Numbered from the stretch's first letter, positions 34,436-44,124 are shown. The stretch is DNA of 64,000 nucleotides from Streptomyces sp. CB01249 (GCF_001905735.1 NZ_LISW01000001.1:1272801-1336800), one strand, 5' to 3'. Translations and numbers: made by a program. Notes: generated by a model from the sequence alone, not told the origin.

Positions 34436-35296
34436 ATGGCCCAGGACGCGGCCGTCATCGCCGTCTGCGGCCACGAAGCCGCGTACGGCCGGGCGCTGGA
34501 AGGACGGCTCGGCCCGGACGTGGACGTCGTCCCCAACGGGCGCGCCCTCTTCCGGGCCGCGGCCGCCCGTCTGCGCCGGGGCGAGCGCGTCGTCGTCGTC
34601 CCGATGACCCTCGGCCGTGAACCCGGGCTCGTCGCGGACACCGCCCGCACCCTGCGCGCCGTCCCCGACGCCGACCGGGGCGCCGTGCTGCTCGCCGAGC
34701 CGTTCGGCACCGCCCAGCACCTCGTCGCCTGGCTGCGCGCCGCCGCCGGCCGGGTGCCCGCCGACTCCGCGCTCCTCGTCGCCGCGCCCTCCGGCGACCC
34801 CTTCGAGGACGCCGAACTCCACCGCGTCGCCGCGCTCGTACGCCGCTACGGGCGCCACGAGCTGGTCGAGGTCGCCTTCGACGGCGGCGACCCCGACCCG
34901 GCCGGAGGCGTCCGGCGCTGCGCGCTGCTCGGCGCGGAGCGCGTGGCGCTGCTGCCCGCCTCGTTCGCGGCCGTGGACCCGGGCGGCGCGGGGCCCGTGC
35001 CGGTGGCGGACGCGGGCCCCCTCGTGCCGGACCCGGCGCTGCGCCGGGTGCTGGACGAGCGCGTGGCCGACGCGCACCGGCGCTGGGACGAGCACGGCGA
35101 CGACGGCATCACGACCGGCCTGGCAGCGGCCGACCACCACGGCCACGCGCACACCCACCCTCCGGGCGAGGGCCACGGACACAGCCACGGCCACGAGCAC
35201 GGCCCCGCGCACGAGCACGGCCCCGGGACCGGGCACCGGCATCACCACCACCCGTCCGCCGCTGGGGCGGACCTTGGCATCAGGAGCATCGCATGA
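34436..35296 (+). CDS. CbiX/SirB-like metal-binding protein with His-rich tail, inside the urease operon
   Basis: 286 residues. The first 210 or so look like two CbiX/sirohydrochlorin-chelatase-type half domains ([46 protein letters not shown]). The C-terminus is a His-rich stretch: 17 His in about 42 residues ([24 protein letters not shown]). It starts 2 nt after ureA and overlaps ureB by 4 nt, so it is made stoichiometrically with urease. No ureE is present, and UreE proteins often have similar His tails. A role as nickel chaperone or store is a strong inference. Sirohydrochlorin chelation is less likely here. Confidence 0.85.
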   Translation: MAQDAAVIAVCGHEAAYGRALEGRLGPDVDVVPNGRALFRAAAARLRRGERVVVVPMTLGREPGLVADTARTLRAVPDADRGAVLLAEPFGTAQHLVAWLRAAAGRVPADSALLVAAPSGDPFEDAELHRVAALVRRYGRHELVEVAFDGGDPDPAGGVRRCALLGAERVALLPASFAAVDPGGAGPVPVADAGPLVPDPALRRVLDERVADAHRRWDEHGDDGITTGLAAADHHGHAHTHPPGEGHGHSHGHEHGPAHEHGPGTGHRHHHHPSAAGADLGIRSIA

Positions 35297-35769
35297 CGTT
35301 CCGTCAGCAGTACCTGTACGGGGACGACCCCATCGAACTCAACGCGGGCCGCCGCACGGTCAAGGTCACCGTGAGCAACACCGGCGACCGGGCCGTGCAG
35401 GTCGGCTCGCACTACCACTTCTTCGAGGTGAACTCGGCGCTCTCCTTCGACCGCGAGGCGACCCTCGGCACGCACCTCAACATCGCCGCCGGCACCTCCG
35501 TACGGTTCGAGCCCGGCGGGACGCGCGAGGTCGAGCTCTGCGCGTACGCCGGAACCGGCCGGCTCACCGGCTTCAGCGGGCTGCTCAACGGCAGCCTCGC
35601 CTCCCACCCCGCCCGCGTCGAAGCCGTCCGCAAGGCCATCGAACGCGGCTTCCAGGGTGCGCGGAACATGCCCGCCGGGACCGGCTCCAAGACGGGGTCC
35701 AAGGCCTCCGGCAAGGACGGGGCCAAGGGTTCCAAGGCCGCCAAGGACAAGAAGAAGGGTTCGCTCTGA
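35293..35769 (+). CDS. ureB: Urease beta subunit with Lys-rich extension
   Basis: 158 residues against about 100-105 for stand-alone beta subunits. Residues 1-105 hold the conserved [37 protein letters not shown] segment and GFSGLLNG. The extra C-terminus includes an Ala/Val/Arg helix and a tail of alternating Gly/Ser/Lys ([20 protein letters not shown]) ending KKKGSL. It overlaps the preceding His-rich gene by 4 nt and ureC by 1 nt (TGATG), so translation is coupled across all three. The basic tail is unusual and may be a lineage-specific linker. Confidence 0.95.
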   Translation: MTFRQQYLYGDDPIELNAGRRTVKVTVSNTGDRAVQVGSHYHFFEVNSALSFDREATLGTHLNIAAGTSVRFEPGGTREVELCAYAGTGRLTGFSGLLNGSLASHPARVEAVRKAIERGFQGARNMPAGTGSKTGSKASGKDGAKGSKAAKDKKKGSL

Positions 35770-37493
35770 TGCCCATCCTGCCCCGCAAGCAGTACACCGA
35801 CATGTTCGGTCCGACGGTCGGTGACCGCTTCCACCTCGCCGACACCAACCTCGTCGTGGAGGTCGAGAAGGACTACAGCGAGGGCCTGTACGGCGACGAG
35901 GTCGTCTACGGCGGCGGCAAGACCATGCGCGACGGCATGGCGTCCGACCCGCAGGCCACCGCCGCTCAGGGCGCGCTCGACACCGTCATCACCAACGTGG
36001 TCGTCATCGACCCGATGGTGGGCGTCGTCAAGTGCGACATCGGCATCAAGGACGGCTTCATCGTCGGCATCGGCAAGTCCGGCAACCCGCAGACCCAGAA
36101 CAATGTCGATCCGGACCTGGTCATCGGCCCCGGCACGGAGGCCATCGCGGGCGAGCACCTGATCGCCACCGCGGGCGCCATCGACAGCCACGTCCACCTG
36201 ATCGCCCCGCAGCAGGCCGAACAGGCGCTGACCAACGGCATCACCACCCTCATCGGCGGCGGCACCGGCCCCACGGACGGCTCCAACGGCACCACCTGCA
36301 CCCCGGGCCCGTACAACATCGGCCTGCTCCTCCAGGCGGCCGAGACGCTGCCGGTCAACCTCGGGATCATGGGCAAGGGCAACGGCAGCCTCCCGGGCGC
36401 CCTGGAGGAGCAGGTCACCGCCGGTGCCTGCGCGCTCAAGGTGCACGAGGACTGGGGCTCCACCCCGGCCGTGATCGACAACGCGCTGAACGTCGCGGAC
36501 GAGCACGACGTCCAGGTGGCCATCCACACCGACAGCCTGAACGAGGGCGGGTTCTTCGAGGACACCCGCTCCGCCATCGACGGCCGTGCCATCCACACCT
36601 TCCACAGCGAGGGCGCGGGCGGCGGCCACGCCCCCGACATCCTGCGCGTCACCGGCGAGCCCAACGTCATGCCGTCCTCCACCAACCCGACGCTGCCGTA
36701 CACCAAGAACTCGGTGGACGAGCTCCTCGACATGGTGATGGTCTGCCACCACCTGAGCCGCGAGATCCCCGAGGACGTCTCCTTCGCGGACAGCCGGGTC
36801 CGGGCCGAGACGATCGCCGCCGAGACGGTGCTGCACGACCTCGGTGTGATCAGCATGTTCTCCTCCGACTCCCAGGCGATGGGCCGCATCGGCGAGTCCG
36901 TGACCCGGGCCTTCCAGACCGCGCACCACTGCAAGGACAAGCTCGGTGTGCTGGAGGGCGACTCGGAGCGCAACGACAACCAGCGGGTGCTGCGCTACCT
37001 CGCGAAGATCACCATCAACCCGGCCATCGCCACGGGCATCTCCGACTACGTGGGCTCGATCGAGAAGGGCAAACTCGCCGACATCGTGCTCTGGCCCATC
37101 CACTCCTTCGCCGCCAAACCGAAGATGGTCATCAAGGGCGGTCTGGTCTCCTGGGCCCAGATGGGCGACCCCAACGCCTCGCTGCCCACCCCGCAACCGG
37201 TCACCTACCGGCCGATGTTCGGGCAGTACGGCAAGGCGCTCCAGGCCACGCACGCCACGTTCATGTCGCAGGCGGGCATCGCCGCCGGGGTGCCGGAGCG
37301 GCTCGGCCTGGACCGCAAGATCCTGCCCGTGCGCCGCACCCGCACCGTCGGCAAGCACAACATGGTCCGCAACGACGTCCTGCCGGACGTGCAGGTCGAC
37401 CCGGAGACGTTCAAGGTCACGCTCAACGGCAAGGTCGCCACCATCGACCCGGCCGAGAAGCTGCCCCTGAACCACCTCTACTTCCTGGTCTAG
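35769..37493 (+). CDS. ureC: Urease alpha (catalytic) subunit
   Basis: 574 residues with the two-nickel site intact: His141 and His143 in DSHVHLI, the carbamylated Lys224 in [10 protein letters not shown], His ligands in [11 protein letters not shown] and [13 protein letters not shown], catalytic His327 in MVCHHL, and the Asp ligand in SSDSQAMGR. The start ATG overlaps the ureB stop. The product needs UreDFG-dependent nickel insertion, and all three accessory genes follow. Length and motifs are those of a functional enzyme. Confidence 0.98.
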   Translation: MPILPRKQYTDMFGPTVGDRFHLADTNLVVEVEKDYSEGLYGDEVVYGGGKTMRDGMASDPQATAAQGALDTVITNVVVIDPMVGVVKCDIGIKDGFIVGIGKSGNPQTQNNVDPDLVIGPGTEAIAGEHLIATAGAIDSHVHLIAPQQAEQALTNGITTLIGGGTGPTDGSNGTTCTPGPYNIGLLLQAAETLPVNLGIMGKGNGSLPGALEEQVTAGACALKVHEDWGSTPAVIDNALNVADEHDVQVAIHTDSLNEGGFFEDTRSAIDGRAIHTFHSEGAGGGHAPDILRVTGEPNVMPSSTNPTLPYTKNSVDELLDMVMVCHHLSREIPEDVSFADSRVRAETIAAETVLHDLGVISMFSSDSQAMGRIGESVTRAFQTAHHCKDKLGVLEGDSERNDNQRVLRYLAKITINPAIATGISDYVGSIEKGKLADIVLWPIHSFAAKPKMVIKGGLVSWAQMGDPNASLPTPQPVTYRPMFGQYGKALQATHATFMSQAGIAAGVPERLGLDRKILPVRRTRTVGKHNMVRNDVLPDVQVDPETFKVTLNGKVATIDPAEKLPLNHLYFLV

Positions 37494-37498
37494 GGCCG

Positions 37499-38245
37499 AT
37501 GTACCGCAAGGAGGGCGACATCGCGGGCGACCCGGGCCCGGCGGGTACCGCGGCGGCCACCGGCCTCGGACCGCTGCTGGTCAGCCTCCAGCTGACCGAC
37601 TCGGCGTTCCCCAGCGGCTTCTACACCCTCTCGCACAGTCTGGAGGGCTTCGCGCAGGCGGGTGCCGTGGACGCGGAGAGCCTGCCGCGGCTGCTGGCGG
37701 ACCTGCTGCTGCACGGCGTCGGTCCCGCCGACGCCACCGCGCTCGCCCTCGCCCACCGGGCGACCGCGGCGGGCGACCCGGAGGCCGTCGTCCGGATCGA
37801 CGAGCACCTGTTCGCCACGAAGCTGGGCCGAGAGATGCGCCAGGCCGCCACCCGGACCGGGCGCCAGCTCCTGGACCTGGGCCACGAGGTGTTCGGCCGC
37901 CCGGAGATCGGCGACTACTACGACCGGGTCGTGCGCCGCGAGGCCCCCGGCACCCAGGCGGTGGCGGCCGGGGTCGTCTACGCGGCGACCGGCGTCCCGG
38001 TCCGCCAGGCGGTCGCCGCCGACCTGTTCGCGTTCTGCGTCAGCTTCGCGGGCGCCGCCCTGCGGCTGAGGCTGACCGATCACCGTACGGCGCAGACCCT
38101 GCTCCGAGGCGCCGCGCCCGTCATCGAGACCACCGTCGACGCGGCGCTGCGCAGGGAGTTGGACGACGTCGGCGCCACCGTCTTCGCCTCGGACGTCATG
38201 TCGGGCCGTCATGAACGCGCCGAGGCCCGCCTCTTCGCCAGCTGA
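37499..38245 (+). CDS. ureF: Urease accessory protein UreF
   Basis: 248 residues, all-helical. The conserved start of the fold is LQLTDSAFPSGFYTLSHSLEGF, with later RQAATRTGRQLLDL and GVVYAATGVPVRQAV. UreF bridges UreD and UreG in the apo-urease activation complex and gates UreG GTPase. It begins 5 nt after ureC. The first 25 residues are variable. Confidence 0.95.
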   Translation: MYRKEGDIAGDPGPAGTAAATGLGPLLVSLQLTDSAFPSGFYTLSHSLEGFAQAGAVDAESLPRLLADLLLHGVGPADATALALAHRATAAGDPEAVVRIDEHLFATKLGREMRQAATRTGRQLLDLGHEVFGRPEIGDYYDRVVRREAPGTQAVAAGVVYAATGVPVRQAVAADLFAFCVSFAGAALRLRLTDHRTAQTLLRGAAPVIETTVDAALRRELDDVGATVFASDVMSGRHERAEARLFAS

Positions 38246-38274
38246 GCACCCACCACGACACCCCTAGGAGCACC

Positions 38275-38895
38275 ATGGACGACAACGTACTGCGGGTCGG
38301 CATCGGCGGACCCGTCGGCTCCGGCAAGACCGCGCTCATCGAGGCGCTGGTCCCGGTCCTGATCGCACGCGGTCACCGCCCCGCCGTCATCACCAACGAC
38401 ATCTACACCCAGGAGGACGCCCAGCACGTCCGCCGCACCCTGGCCGGCGTCCTCGAACCCGAGCGCGTCGTCGGCGTCGAGACGGGCGCCTGCCCGCACA
38501 CAGCCGTGCGCGACGACCCGACGATGAACCTCGCGGCCGGCGCCGAGATGCTGGAGCGCTTCCCGGACACCGACACGCTCCTGTACGAGTCGGGCGGCGA
38601 CAACCTCACCCTGACGTTCAGCCCCGCGCTGGTCGACCTCTTCCTCTTCGTGCTCGACACGGCGGAGGGCGAGAAGATGCCCCGCAAGCGCGGACCCGGC
38701 ATCACCGACTCCGACCTCCTGGTCATCAACAAGATCGACATCGCGCAATACGTGCGGACGGACATCAACGTCATGGAGTCCGACGCCCACCGGGTCCGGG
38801 GCGACCGCCCGGTCGTCCTCACCGACTGCCTGACCGGGGTGGGCGTGGAGGAGATCGCCGGCTACCTCGAATCGCGCCGCAAGGTGCTGATCTGA
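38275..38895 (+). CDS. ureG: Urease accessory GTPase UreG
   Basis: 206 residues of the SIMIBI GTPase class. P-loop GGPVGSGKTAL, nickel/dimer motif VETGACPHTAVRDDPTMN, the ESGGDNLTLTFSPAL region and the guanine-specificity motif INKIDIAQYV are all visible. It delivers nickel to apo-urease using GTP. Unlike some UreG proteins it has no His-rich N-terminus, so extra nickel storage would have to come from another protein such as the His-rich CbiX-like neighbour. Confidence 0.97.
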   Translation: MDDNVLRVGIGGPVGSGKTALIEALVPVLIARGHRPAVITNDIYTQEDAQHVRRTLAGVLEPERVVGVETGACPHTAVRDDPTMNLAAGAEMLERFPDTDTLLYESGGDNLTLTFSPALVDLFLFVLDTAEGEKMPRKRGPGITDSDLLVINKIDIAQYVRTDINVMESDAHRVRGDRPVVLTDCLTGVGVEEIAGYLESRRKVLI

Positions 38896-38896
38896 C

Positions 38897-39844
38897 ATGC
38901 CGCTCGCCCCGCAACGGCCGAAGGACCGGCTCACCGAGGAGTACTACACGCCCGTCCGCCTCCCCCCGGACGTGGCGGCCCTGGCCTCCGTGCCGGACAC
39001 CCTGGCGCCCGGCTCCCCGGCCAAGGTCGGCATCCTCGACCTCGCCTTCGCCGTACGGGGCGGGCGCACCGAACTCGTCGGGCGCTACCAGAAGACCCCG
39101 CTCCAGATCATGCGCCCGCTGTGGATCGACCCCGCGCAGCCCGGCATGAGTTACGTGTACCTGATGGCGACCGGCGGCGGCATCGCCCAGGCCGACCGCT
39201 ACCGGATGGACTTCCACTGCGGCCCCGGTACGCAGGTCCACCTGACGACCCAGGCCGCGACCAAGGTCTTCCGGATGGAGCACGACTACGCGAGCCAGCG
39301 CGTGCACCTGACGGCGGAGGCCGACAGCTACGTCGAATACCTCCCCGACCCGCTCATCCCGTTCCGCGACGCGCGGTTCTACCAGCGCACCGAGGTCACC
39401 GTCGCGCCCGGCGCCACCGTGCTCGTCGGCGACACCCTCACCGCCGGCCGGCTCGCCCGGGGCGAGCGCCACGCGTACCGGATGCTGGCCACCGACCTCC
39501 GCGTCAGCCGGCCCGACGGCACCCTCCTCGCCATCGACACCCTGCGCCTGGCGCCGGGGGCCGGAGTCCTCGGGCCCGGGGTGTTCGCCGGGCACGACCA
39601 CGTCGCCTCGCTCTTCGTGGTGACCGACCGCGTTCCCGCCGCCGGGCTCGCCGACACCCTGCACGAGGCGCTGGCCGGGCTCGGCGTCCTGTACGGGGTG
39701 AGCGTGCTGCCCCGGGACTGCGGGGCGTGGGTGCGGCTGCTCGACGACAGCCCGGTCCGGGTCGCCGAGGCGCAACGGGCCGTCTGGCACGCCGTACGCC
39801 GTCTGCTGACCGGCCACCCGCCGCCCGACCTGCGCAAGCCGTAG
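38897..39844 (+). CDS. ureD: Urease accessory protein UreD (UreH)
   Basis: 315 residues, beta-rich scaffold. Typical segments are GTQVHLTTQAATKVFRM and the YLPDPLIPFRDARFYQRTEV motif. It binds apo-urease and offers a channel for nickel from UreG. It starts 1 nt after the ureG stop, so the ureFGD set is compact. Confidence 0.95.
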   Translation: MPLAPQRPKDRLTEEYYTPVRLPPDVAALASVPDTLAPGSPAKVGILDLAFAVRGGRTELVGRYQKTPLQIMRPLWIDPAQPGMSYVYLMATGGGIAQADRYRMDFHCGPGTQVHLTTQAATKVFRMEHDYASQRVHLTAEADSYVEYLPDPLIPFRDARFYQRTEVTVAPGATVLVGDTLTAGRLARGERHAYRMLATDLRVSRPDGTLLAIDTLRLAPGAGVLGPGVFAGHDHVASLFVVTDRVPAAGLADTLHEALAGLGVLYGVSVLPRDCGAWVRLLDDSPVRVAEAQRAVWHAVRRLLTGHPPPDLRKP

Positions 39845-39884
39845 CGCTTCCCGCCCCGCCCGCTCCCTACCCGAGGTACCGCCG

Positions 39885-41234
39885 ATGATTACCGCTCCCG
39901 CGCCCATGCCGGCCGCGTACGACTCCGGGGACACCGCCTGGCTGCTCGCCGCCACCGCCATGGTCCTGCTGATGACGCCAGGACTCGCGTTCTTCTACGG
40001 CGGCATGGTGCGCACCCGGCACGTGCTCATGATGATCAAGATGAGCTTCGCCGCGCTGGCCTTCGGCACGCTCGTCTGGTGGGTCATCGGCTACACCCTG
40101 GCGTTCGGGCCGGATGTCGGCGGTGCCGGGGTCATCGGGAACCTCGACCACGTGTTCATGAAGGGCATCGAGCTCAACACGCTGACCGGGGCCATCCCCA
40201 CGTACATCTACAGCACCTTCCAGATGGGCTTCGCCGTCATCACCGTGGCGCTGATCAGCGGCTCCATCGCGGACCGCGCCACGATGCGGGGCTGGCTCGT
40301 CTTCGTCGTGCTGTGGCTGCTGATCGTCTACATCCCCCTTGCGCACTGGGTGTTCGACAAGGACGGCTGGATCGTCAAGCACCTCGGCGCCCTCGACTTC
40401 GCGGGCGGGCTGCCGGTGGAGCTCAACTCCGGGGTCGCCGGGCTCGCCGTCGCGCTCGTGCTGCGCGCGCCCCGCGACTTCGCCCGCCGCGAGGAGCGCC
40501 CGAACAACATCCCGCTCGTGGTCGTCGGCGTCGGGCTGCTGTGGTTCGGCTGGTTCGGCTTCAACTCCGGCTCCGCGCTCACCGACCAGGGCACGGCCGC
40601 GGCCGCCTTCATCAACACGCAGCTCGGCGCGGCGGGCGCCATGGTGACCTGGCCACTGGTCGAGAAGTGGCGCACGGGCCGGGTCACCACCATGGGCGTC
40701 GTCTCCTCCGCCGTCGCGGGTATGGTCGCCATCACCCCGGCGTGCGGCGAGATCAACACCCTGGGCGCGGTGATCACCGGCCTGGTCGTGGGCGCGGTGA
40801 GCGCGTACGCGGTCACCCTCAAGTTCCGCTTCAACGTGGACGACACGCTCGACGTGGTCGGGGTGCACGGGGTCGGTGGCTTCATCGGCCTGGTCATGGT
40901 CGGCCTCTTCGCCACGGCTCGCATCAGCGGCAAGGAGGGCCTGTTCTACGGGGGTGGCTGGGGCCTGCTCGGCAAGCAGTTGGTGGCGATCGTGTCCGTG
41001 ATCGCGTTCTCGTTCATCCTCACCTGGCTCATCGCCAAGGCCGTCGACCTGACCGTCGGCTTCCGGGCGAAGGAGGAGTACTCCAACGTCCCGGGCGAGG
41101 AGGCCGAGCGGGCGTACGACTTCCAGACCGCCGAGCGGCTCGGCGCGCTGGTCTCCGGGCGGCGGGTGGCGAGCGACGACGAACTGGTCCAGCAGATCAA
41201 ACGGTTGCTGAGGGCCCGCGAGAGCGAGAAGTAG
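39885..41234 (+). CDS. amtB: Ammonium transporter, Amt family
   Basis: 449 residues with about eleven membrane helices. Amt signatures include AFFYGGMVRTRHVLMM, the signal region FAVITVALISGSIADR and the twin-His pore segment DVVGVHGVGGFIG. The C-terminal cytoplasmic tail, with EEAERAYDFQTAERL, is the part normally contacted by PII proteins. It lies 40 bp after ureD, on the same strand. Coupling an ammonium channel with urease suggests recapture of released ammonium or balance of efflux. No glnK or amtB-glnK-glnD arrangement follows, unlike the usual streptomycete amtB locus, so this is probably a second Amt. Confidence 0.94.
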   Translation: MITAPAPMPAAYDSGDTAWLLAATAMVLLMTPGLAFFYGGMVRTRHVLMMIKMSFAALAFGTLVWWVIGYTLAFGPDVGGAGVIGNLDHVFMKGIELNTLTGAIPTYIYSTFQMGFAVITVALISGSIADRATMRGWLVFVVLWLLIVYIPLAHWVFDKDGWIVKHLGALDFAGGLPVELNSGVAGLAVALVLRAPRDFARREERPNNIPLVVVGVGLLWFGWFGFNSGSALTDQGTAAAAFINTQLGAAGAMVTWPLVEKWRTGRVTTMGVVSSAVAGMVAITPACGEINTLGAVITGLVVGAVSAYAVTLKFRFNVDDTLDVVGVHGVGGFIGLVMVGLFATARISGKEGLFYGGGWGLLGKQLVAIVSVIAFSFILTWLIAKAVDLTVGFRAKEEYSNVPGEEAERAYDFQTAERLGALVSGRRVASDDELVQQIKRLLRARESEK

Positions 41235-41238
41235 CAGC

Positions 41239-42642
41239 TCACGCCCGGGTCGGGCGCAGGAAGTCGCGTACGAAGGTGCGGTGCCACCAGCAGCCGGTGG
41301 CCCGCAGCTCGCGCCAGGTCGTGAACCGGTAGCGGTAGACCCGGGCCCGCACCTGGGCGGGCGGGGCATCCGGGAACGGGTTGTGCCGCAGCAGCCGCAG
41401 CGTGTCCCGGTGGTTCTCCAGCAGCCGCTCCACGAACGGCCCGAACCAGGATCTGGCGTACGCGGGGGACAGGGCCGCGAACCACATCATCCAGTCGAGC
41501 CGCAGATGGTACGGGGCGAACTGGCGCGGCAGCCGGCGCGGATCACCCGGCTTGCCCTTGAAGCCGTACTCCTTCCACACCGTGCCCGGATGCACCACCG
41601 CGTCGTCCGTCCCCTCCACCACCACCTCCAGGCGGACCCGGCTGATGCTGCCGAAGGCGCCGTACGTGTTGACCAGGTGCAGCGGGTCGAAGGACCGGTT
41701 CATCACCTGGCGGCGGGAGACCAGATTGCGGGCCGGACGGTAGCTGAGGACCAGGACCAGCGCGGTGACCGCGATGACCACCACCTCGTACCAGACGGGT
41801 GCGCCCCGCTGGGCGGGCGGTTCGGTCAGCGGCGACCAGTCGACGGCCGGCAGCGCGAGGGTGATGGTCAGCCAGTTCAGCCAGGCGAAGTTCCCCGAGA
41901 GCACCAGCCACAACTGCGTGACGATCATCAGCCCGGCCGCCGCGCTCGCCACCGGCTGCGGGGTGAACAACAGCACCGGAACGAGCAGCTGCGTCACATG
42001 GTTGGCCGCCACCTCGACGCGGTGCACGGGCCGGGGGAGACGGTGGAAGAACCAGCTCAGCGGGCCCGGCATCGGCTGCGTCTCGTGGTGGAAGTCCAGA
42101 CACGTCAGCTTCCGCCAGCAGGCGTCCCCGCGCCACTTGATGAGCCCGGCGCCGAACTCCACCCGGAACAGCAGCCACCGCAGCAGCCAGAGCACCAGCA
42201 CCGGTGGCGCCGTGCCCGCGTTCCCCAGGAAGACGGCGAGAAAACCGGTCTCGAGGAGCAGCGATTCCCAGCCGAACCCGTACCAGACACCGCCCACCTG
42301 CACGATCGACAGATACAACAGCCACGGCACCGCCCACAGCGCCATCGCCGCCCCCAGCGGCACCTGGTTGTCCGCCCCGGCGAGCAGCGCGACCGAGACG
42401 GCGCACCCGGCCCAGGCGACCACGGCGAACAAGCGGTCGGAGTAGCGGAGCCGGAAGAGCCCGGGGGCGGTGCGCCAGGAGGTACGTCGCAGCTCCCCGG
42501 TCGCGGGCAGCATGCCGCGCTCCCCGATCAGTGCCCGGAACTGAAGCGCCGCGGTGAGGAAGGCGGTCAGGTAGACGACGGCGAGGGCCTTCTGGAAGAC
42601 CAGCCGGCCGAGCCAGTACCCGTCAGCGGTGAACCACTCCAT
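41239..42642 (-). CDS. Lipase maturation factor family membrane protein
   Basis: 467 residues. Several hydrophobic helices (LVFQKALAVVYLTAFLTAAL, PVLVLWLLRWLLFRVEFGAGLIK) alternate with the family hallmarks WRGDACWRKLTCLDFHHETQPMP and HRVEVAANHVTQLL. The C-terminal soluble part contains GNFAWLNWLTI and the NPFPDAPPAQVRARVYRYRF motif. These define the LMF1-like family, whose eukaryotic member folds lipases in the ER. The bacterial role is unknown. It converges with the ammonium transporter only 4 bp away, and is separated from the upstream DUF1990 gene by 33 bp. Confidence 0.92.
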   Translation of the reverse strand: MEWFTADGYWLGRLVFQKALAVVYLTAFLTAALQFRALIGERGMLPATGELRRTSWRTAPGLFRLRYSDRLFAVVAWAGCAVSVALLAGADNQVPLGAAMALWAVPWLLYLSIVQVGGVWYGFGWESLLLETGFLAVFLGNAGTAPPVLVLWLLRWLLFRVEFGAGLIKWRGDACWRKLTCLDFHHETQPMPGPLSWFFHRLPRPVHRVEVAANHVTQLLVPVLLFTPQPVASAAAGLMIVTQLWLVLSGNFAWLNWLTITLALPAVDWSPLTEPPAQRGAPVWYEVVVIAVTALVLVLSYRPARNLVSRRQVMNRSFDPLHLVNTYGAFGSISRVRLEVVVEGTDDAVVHPGTVWKEYGFKGKPGDPRRLPRQFAPYHLRLDWMMWFAALSPAYARSWFGPFVERLLENHRDTLRLLRHNPFPDAPPAQVRARVYRYRFTTWRELRATGCWWHRTFVRDFLRPTRA

Positions 42643-42675
42643 CGCTACCAGTATGGCCCGGTCCCGCCCCCGGGC

Positions 42676-43212
42676 TCATCGGCCGGGCGCCTCGCGCCGC
42701 TCGCGCTCCTCCGTGACGATCCGGCGCAGCGTACGGCCGAGCCGGCGCGCGTACCACCGCTGGAGCGGCGGCACCAGCGGACCGCCGAGCCGCGAGTACC
42801 AGCGGGCGGGCCGGCTGAACGCCATCACCCTGAACCAGACCGTGCCGTCCTCGGCGAGTTCGGCCGTGAAGCACTCCTCGCCGCACTCGGGGTGGCCGGT
42901 CTCCGTCCCGTATCCGAACCCGATCCGCTCCGGACCGTACTCGGCCCAGATCACCCGGCAGGGGACGGCGAGCCGCAGCGGGCCGGCCTGCACCGCCACC
43001 CGAACGGCCGTCCCCGCGTCGGCGCGTGGCGTGGACGCCGCCACACGCGCCCCCGACGCGCGGTGCATCCGGAACTCGGTGATCGCCGCCCCGGCCGCCT
43101 CGAAGTCGGCGCGGCCGCGCCCGACCCGGGTGCGGTGGTGCAGGTGGTGGTAGCCGTCGGGGAGCGGGCCGAGGCGGGTGACCCCCGCCTCCGGGTAGTT
43201 GAGGCTGCTCAT
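42676..43212 (-). CDS. DUF1990-family protein
   Basis: 178 residues. The family-typical start (LNYPEAGVTRLGPLPDGYHHL) and core (RVIWAEYGPERIGFGYGTETGHPECGEE, FRVMAFSRPARWYSRLGGPL) are clear. The fold resembles small START-like lipid/ligand-binding proteins, which is inference. The ATG overlaps the stop of the upstream YndJ-like membrane gene by 4 nt. In other bacteria DUF1990 and YndJ are also joined or fused, so they probably act together. Confidence 0.88.
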   Translation of the reverse strand: MSSLNYPEAGVTRLGPLPDGYHHLHHRTRVGRGRADFEAAGAAITEFRMHRASGARVAASTPRADAGTAVRVAVQAGPLRLAVPCRVIWAEYGPERIGFGYGTETGHPECGEECFTAELAEDGTVWFRVMAFSRPARWYSRLGGPLVPPLQRWYARRLGRTLRRIVTEERERREAPGR

Positions 43213-44063
43213 CGGATGCTTCCTTCGCCGTCGTGGACAAGGCGCGGGCGCCGCCAGGCGAGCACCGAGCAGAGTGCGAACCCCAGCGCGTTGCCCACGC
43301 CGTGGGTGGCGGCCATCCAGAGAAGGCCGGGGTGCGGCAGCCCCGTCGCCTCGCCCAGCGCCCAGATCAGTGCGAGGACCATGGTCACCGCGAGCACGGC
43401 GGCCGAGACGGCGAGCAGCAGCCGGGTGGCGCGGTCGCGGTGGGCGGGCCGGACCGTGCGCCAGGTCAGCAGCGCCACGGTCCACATCCCGGCCGTCAGG
43501 ACCACCGCCCCGGCGAGTTCGGCCCAGTCGCCGATGAAGTAGCCGGCCAGCACGGACAGGGTGCCCAAGGGCACGCTGAGCGCCGCGAACCGGCCCGCGG
43601 GACCGTCGGCCACCCGGCTCACCAGACCCGCGACCAGTGCGGCGGCGAACCCGGCGAAGTGGAAGTGCGGCACGGTCAGCGCCAGGATGCCGGGACCGAA
43701 GCCGAACAGCGGGTGTCCGGCGCGTTCGGCGACCAGCGCGGTGGCGGCGACGGCCGGGGTCACCAGTGCGGTGAGCAGGGCGATCTCGGCCGGCGCCGTG
43801 GTCGGGGAACGCAGGGGACCGTCGCGGCGGGCGGCACGGGGCACGGCGTGCAGCGCGAGAAGCGCGGCCCCGATTCCGTAGCAGAGGGCCAGGACCGCGG
43901 CGGCCGTACTGCGCGGCAGCCAGAGCGACACCGCGCCGGGGGCGGCGAAGACCGGCCAGAACCGTCTGATCCGGTCCAGTTCCGGTGCGTCGGCGAGCCG
44001 CAGCCCGGCCGGCACGATCACCAGCATCCCCAGCATCACGATCAGGCCGACAAGGACCGACAT
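43209..44063 (-). CDS. YndJ-like multi-spanning membrane protein
   Basis: 284 residues with about nine hydrophobic helices, the last near GVGNALGFALCSVLAW. The conserved His-rich membrane segment is LTVPHFHFAGFAAAL, and LGEATGLPHPGLLWMAATHG follows. This matches the YndJ family of unknown function. It heads a two-gene operon with the DUF1990 gene. Its promoter region contains twin TTGAACGCGTTCAA operators. A His-bearing intramembrane motif might suggest metal or redox chemistry, but that is only a guess. Confidence 0.85.
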   Translation of the reverse strand: MSVLVGLIVMLGMLVIVPAGLRLADAPELDRIRRFWPVFAAPGAVSLWLPRSTAAAVLALCYGIGAALLALHAVPRAARRDGPLRSPTTAPAEIALLTALVTPAVAATALVAERAGHPLFGFGPGILALTVPHFHFAGFAAALVAGLVSRVADGPAGRFAALSVPLGTLSVLAGYFIGDWAELAGAVVLTAGMWTVALLTWRTVRPAHRDRATRLLLAVSAAVLAVTMVLALIWALGEATGLPHPGLLWMAATHGVGNALGFALCSVLAWRRPRLVHDGEGSIR

Positions 44064-44081
44064 GACTCACCCACCCCCGAG

Positions 44082-44095
44082 TTGAACGCGTTCAA
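44082..44095. promoter_or_regulatory. Palindromic operator TTGAACGCGTTCAA, copy 1
   Basis: A perfect 14-bp palindrome 19 bp upstream of the YndJ-like start. The style, with inverted TTGAAC half-sites, is that of TetR-family operators. An identical copy lies 43 bp to the right. Confidence 0.75.
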
Positions 44096-44124
44096 ATCGT
44101 TGTCGACGCAGACTCTACGCTGCT

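Noticed and set aside
35412..37475. 687-residue frame opposite ureBC
   Set aside because: It is antisense to intact urease genes and shows only the low-complexity composition typical of shadow frames.
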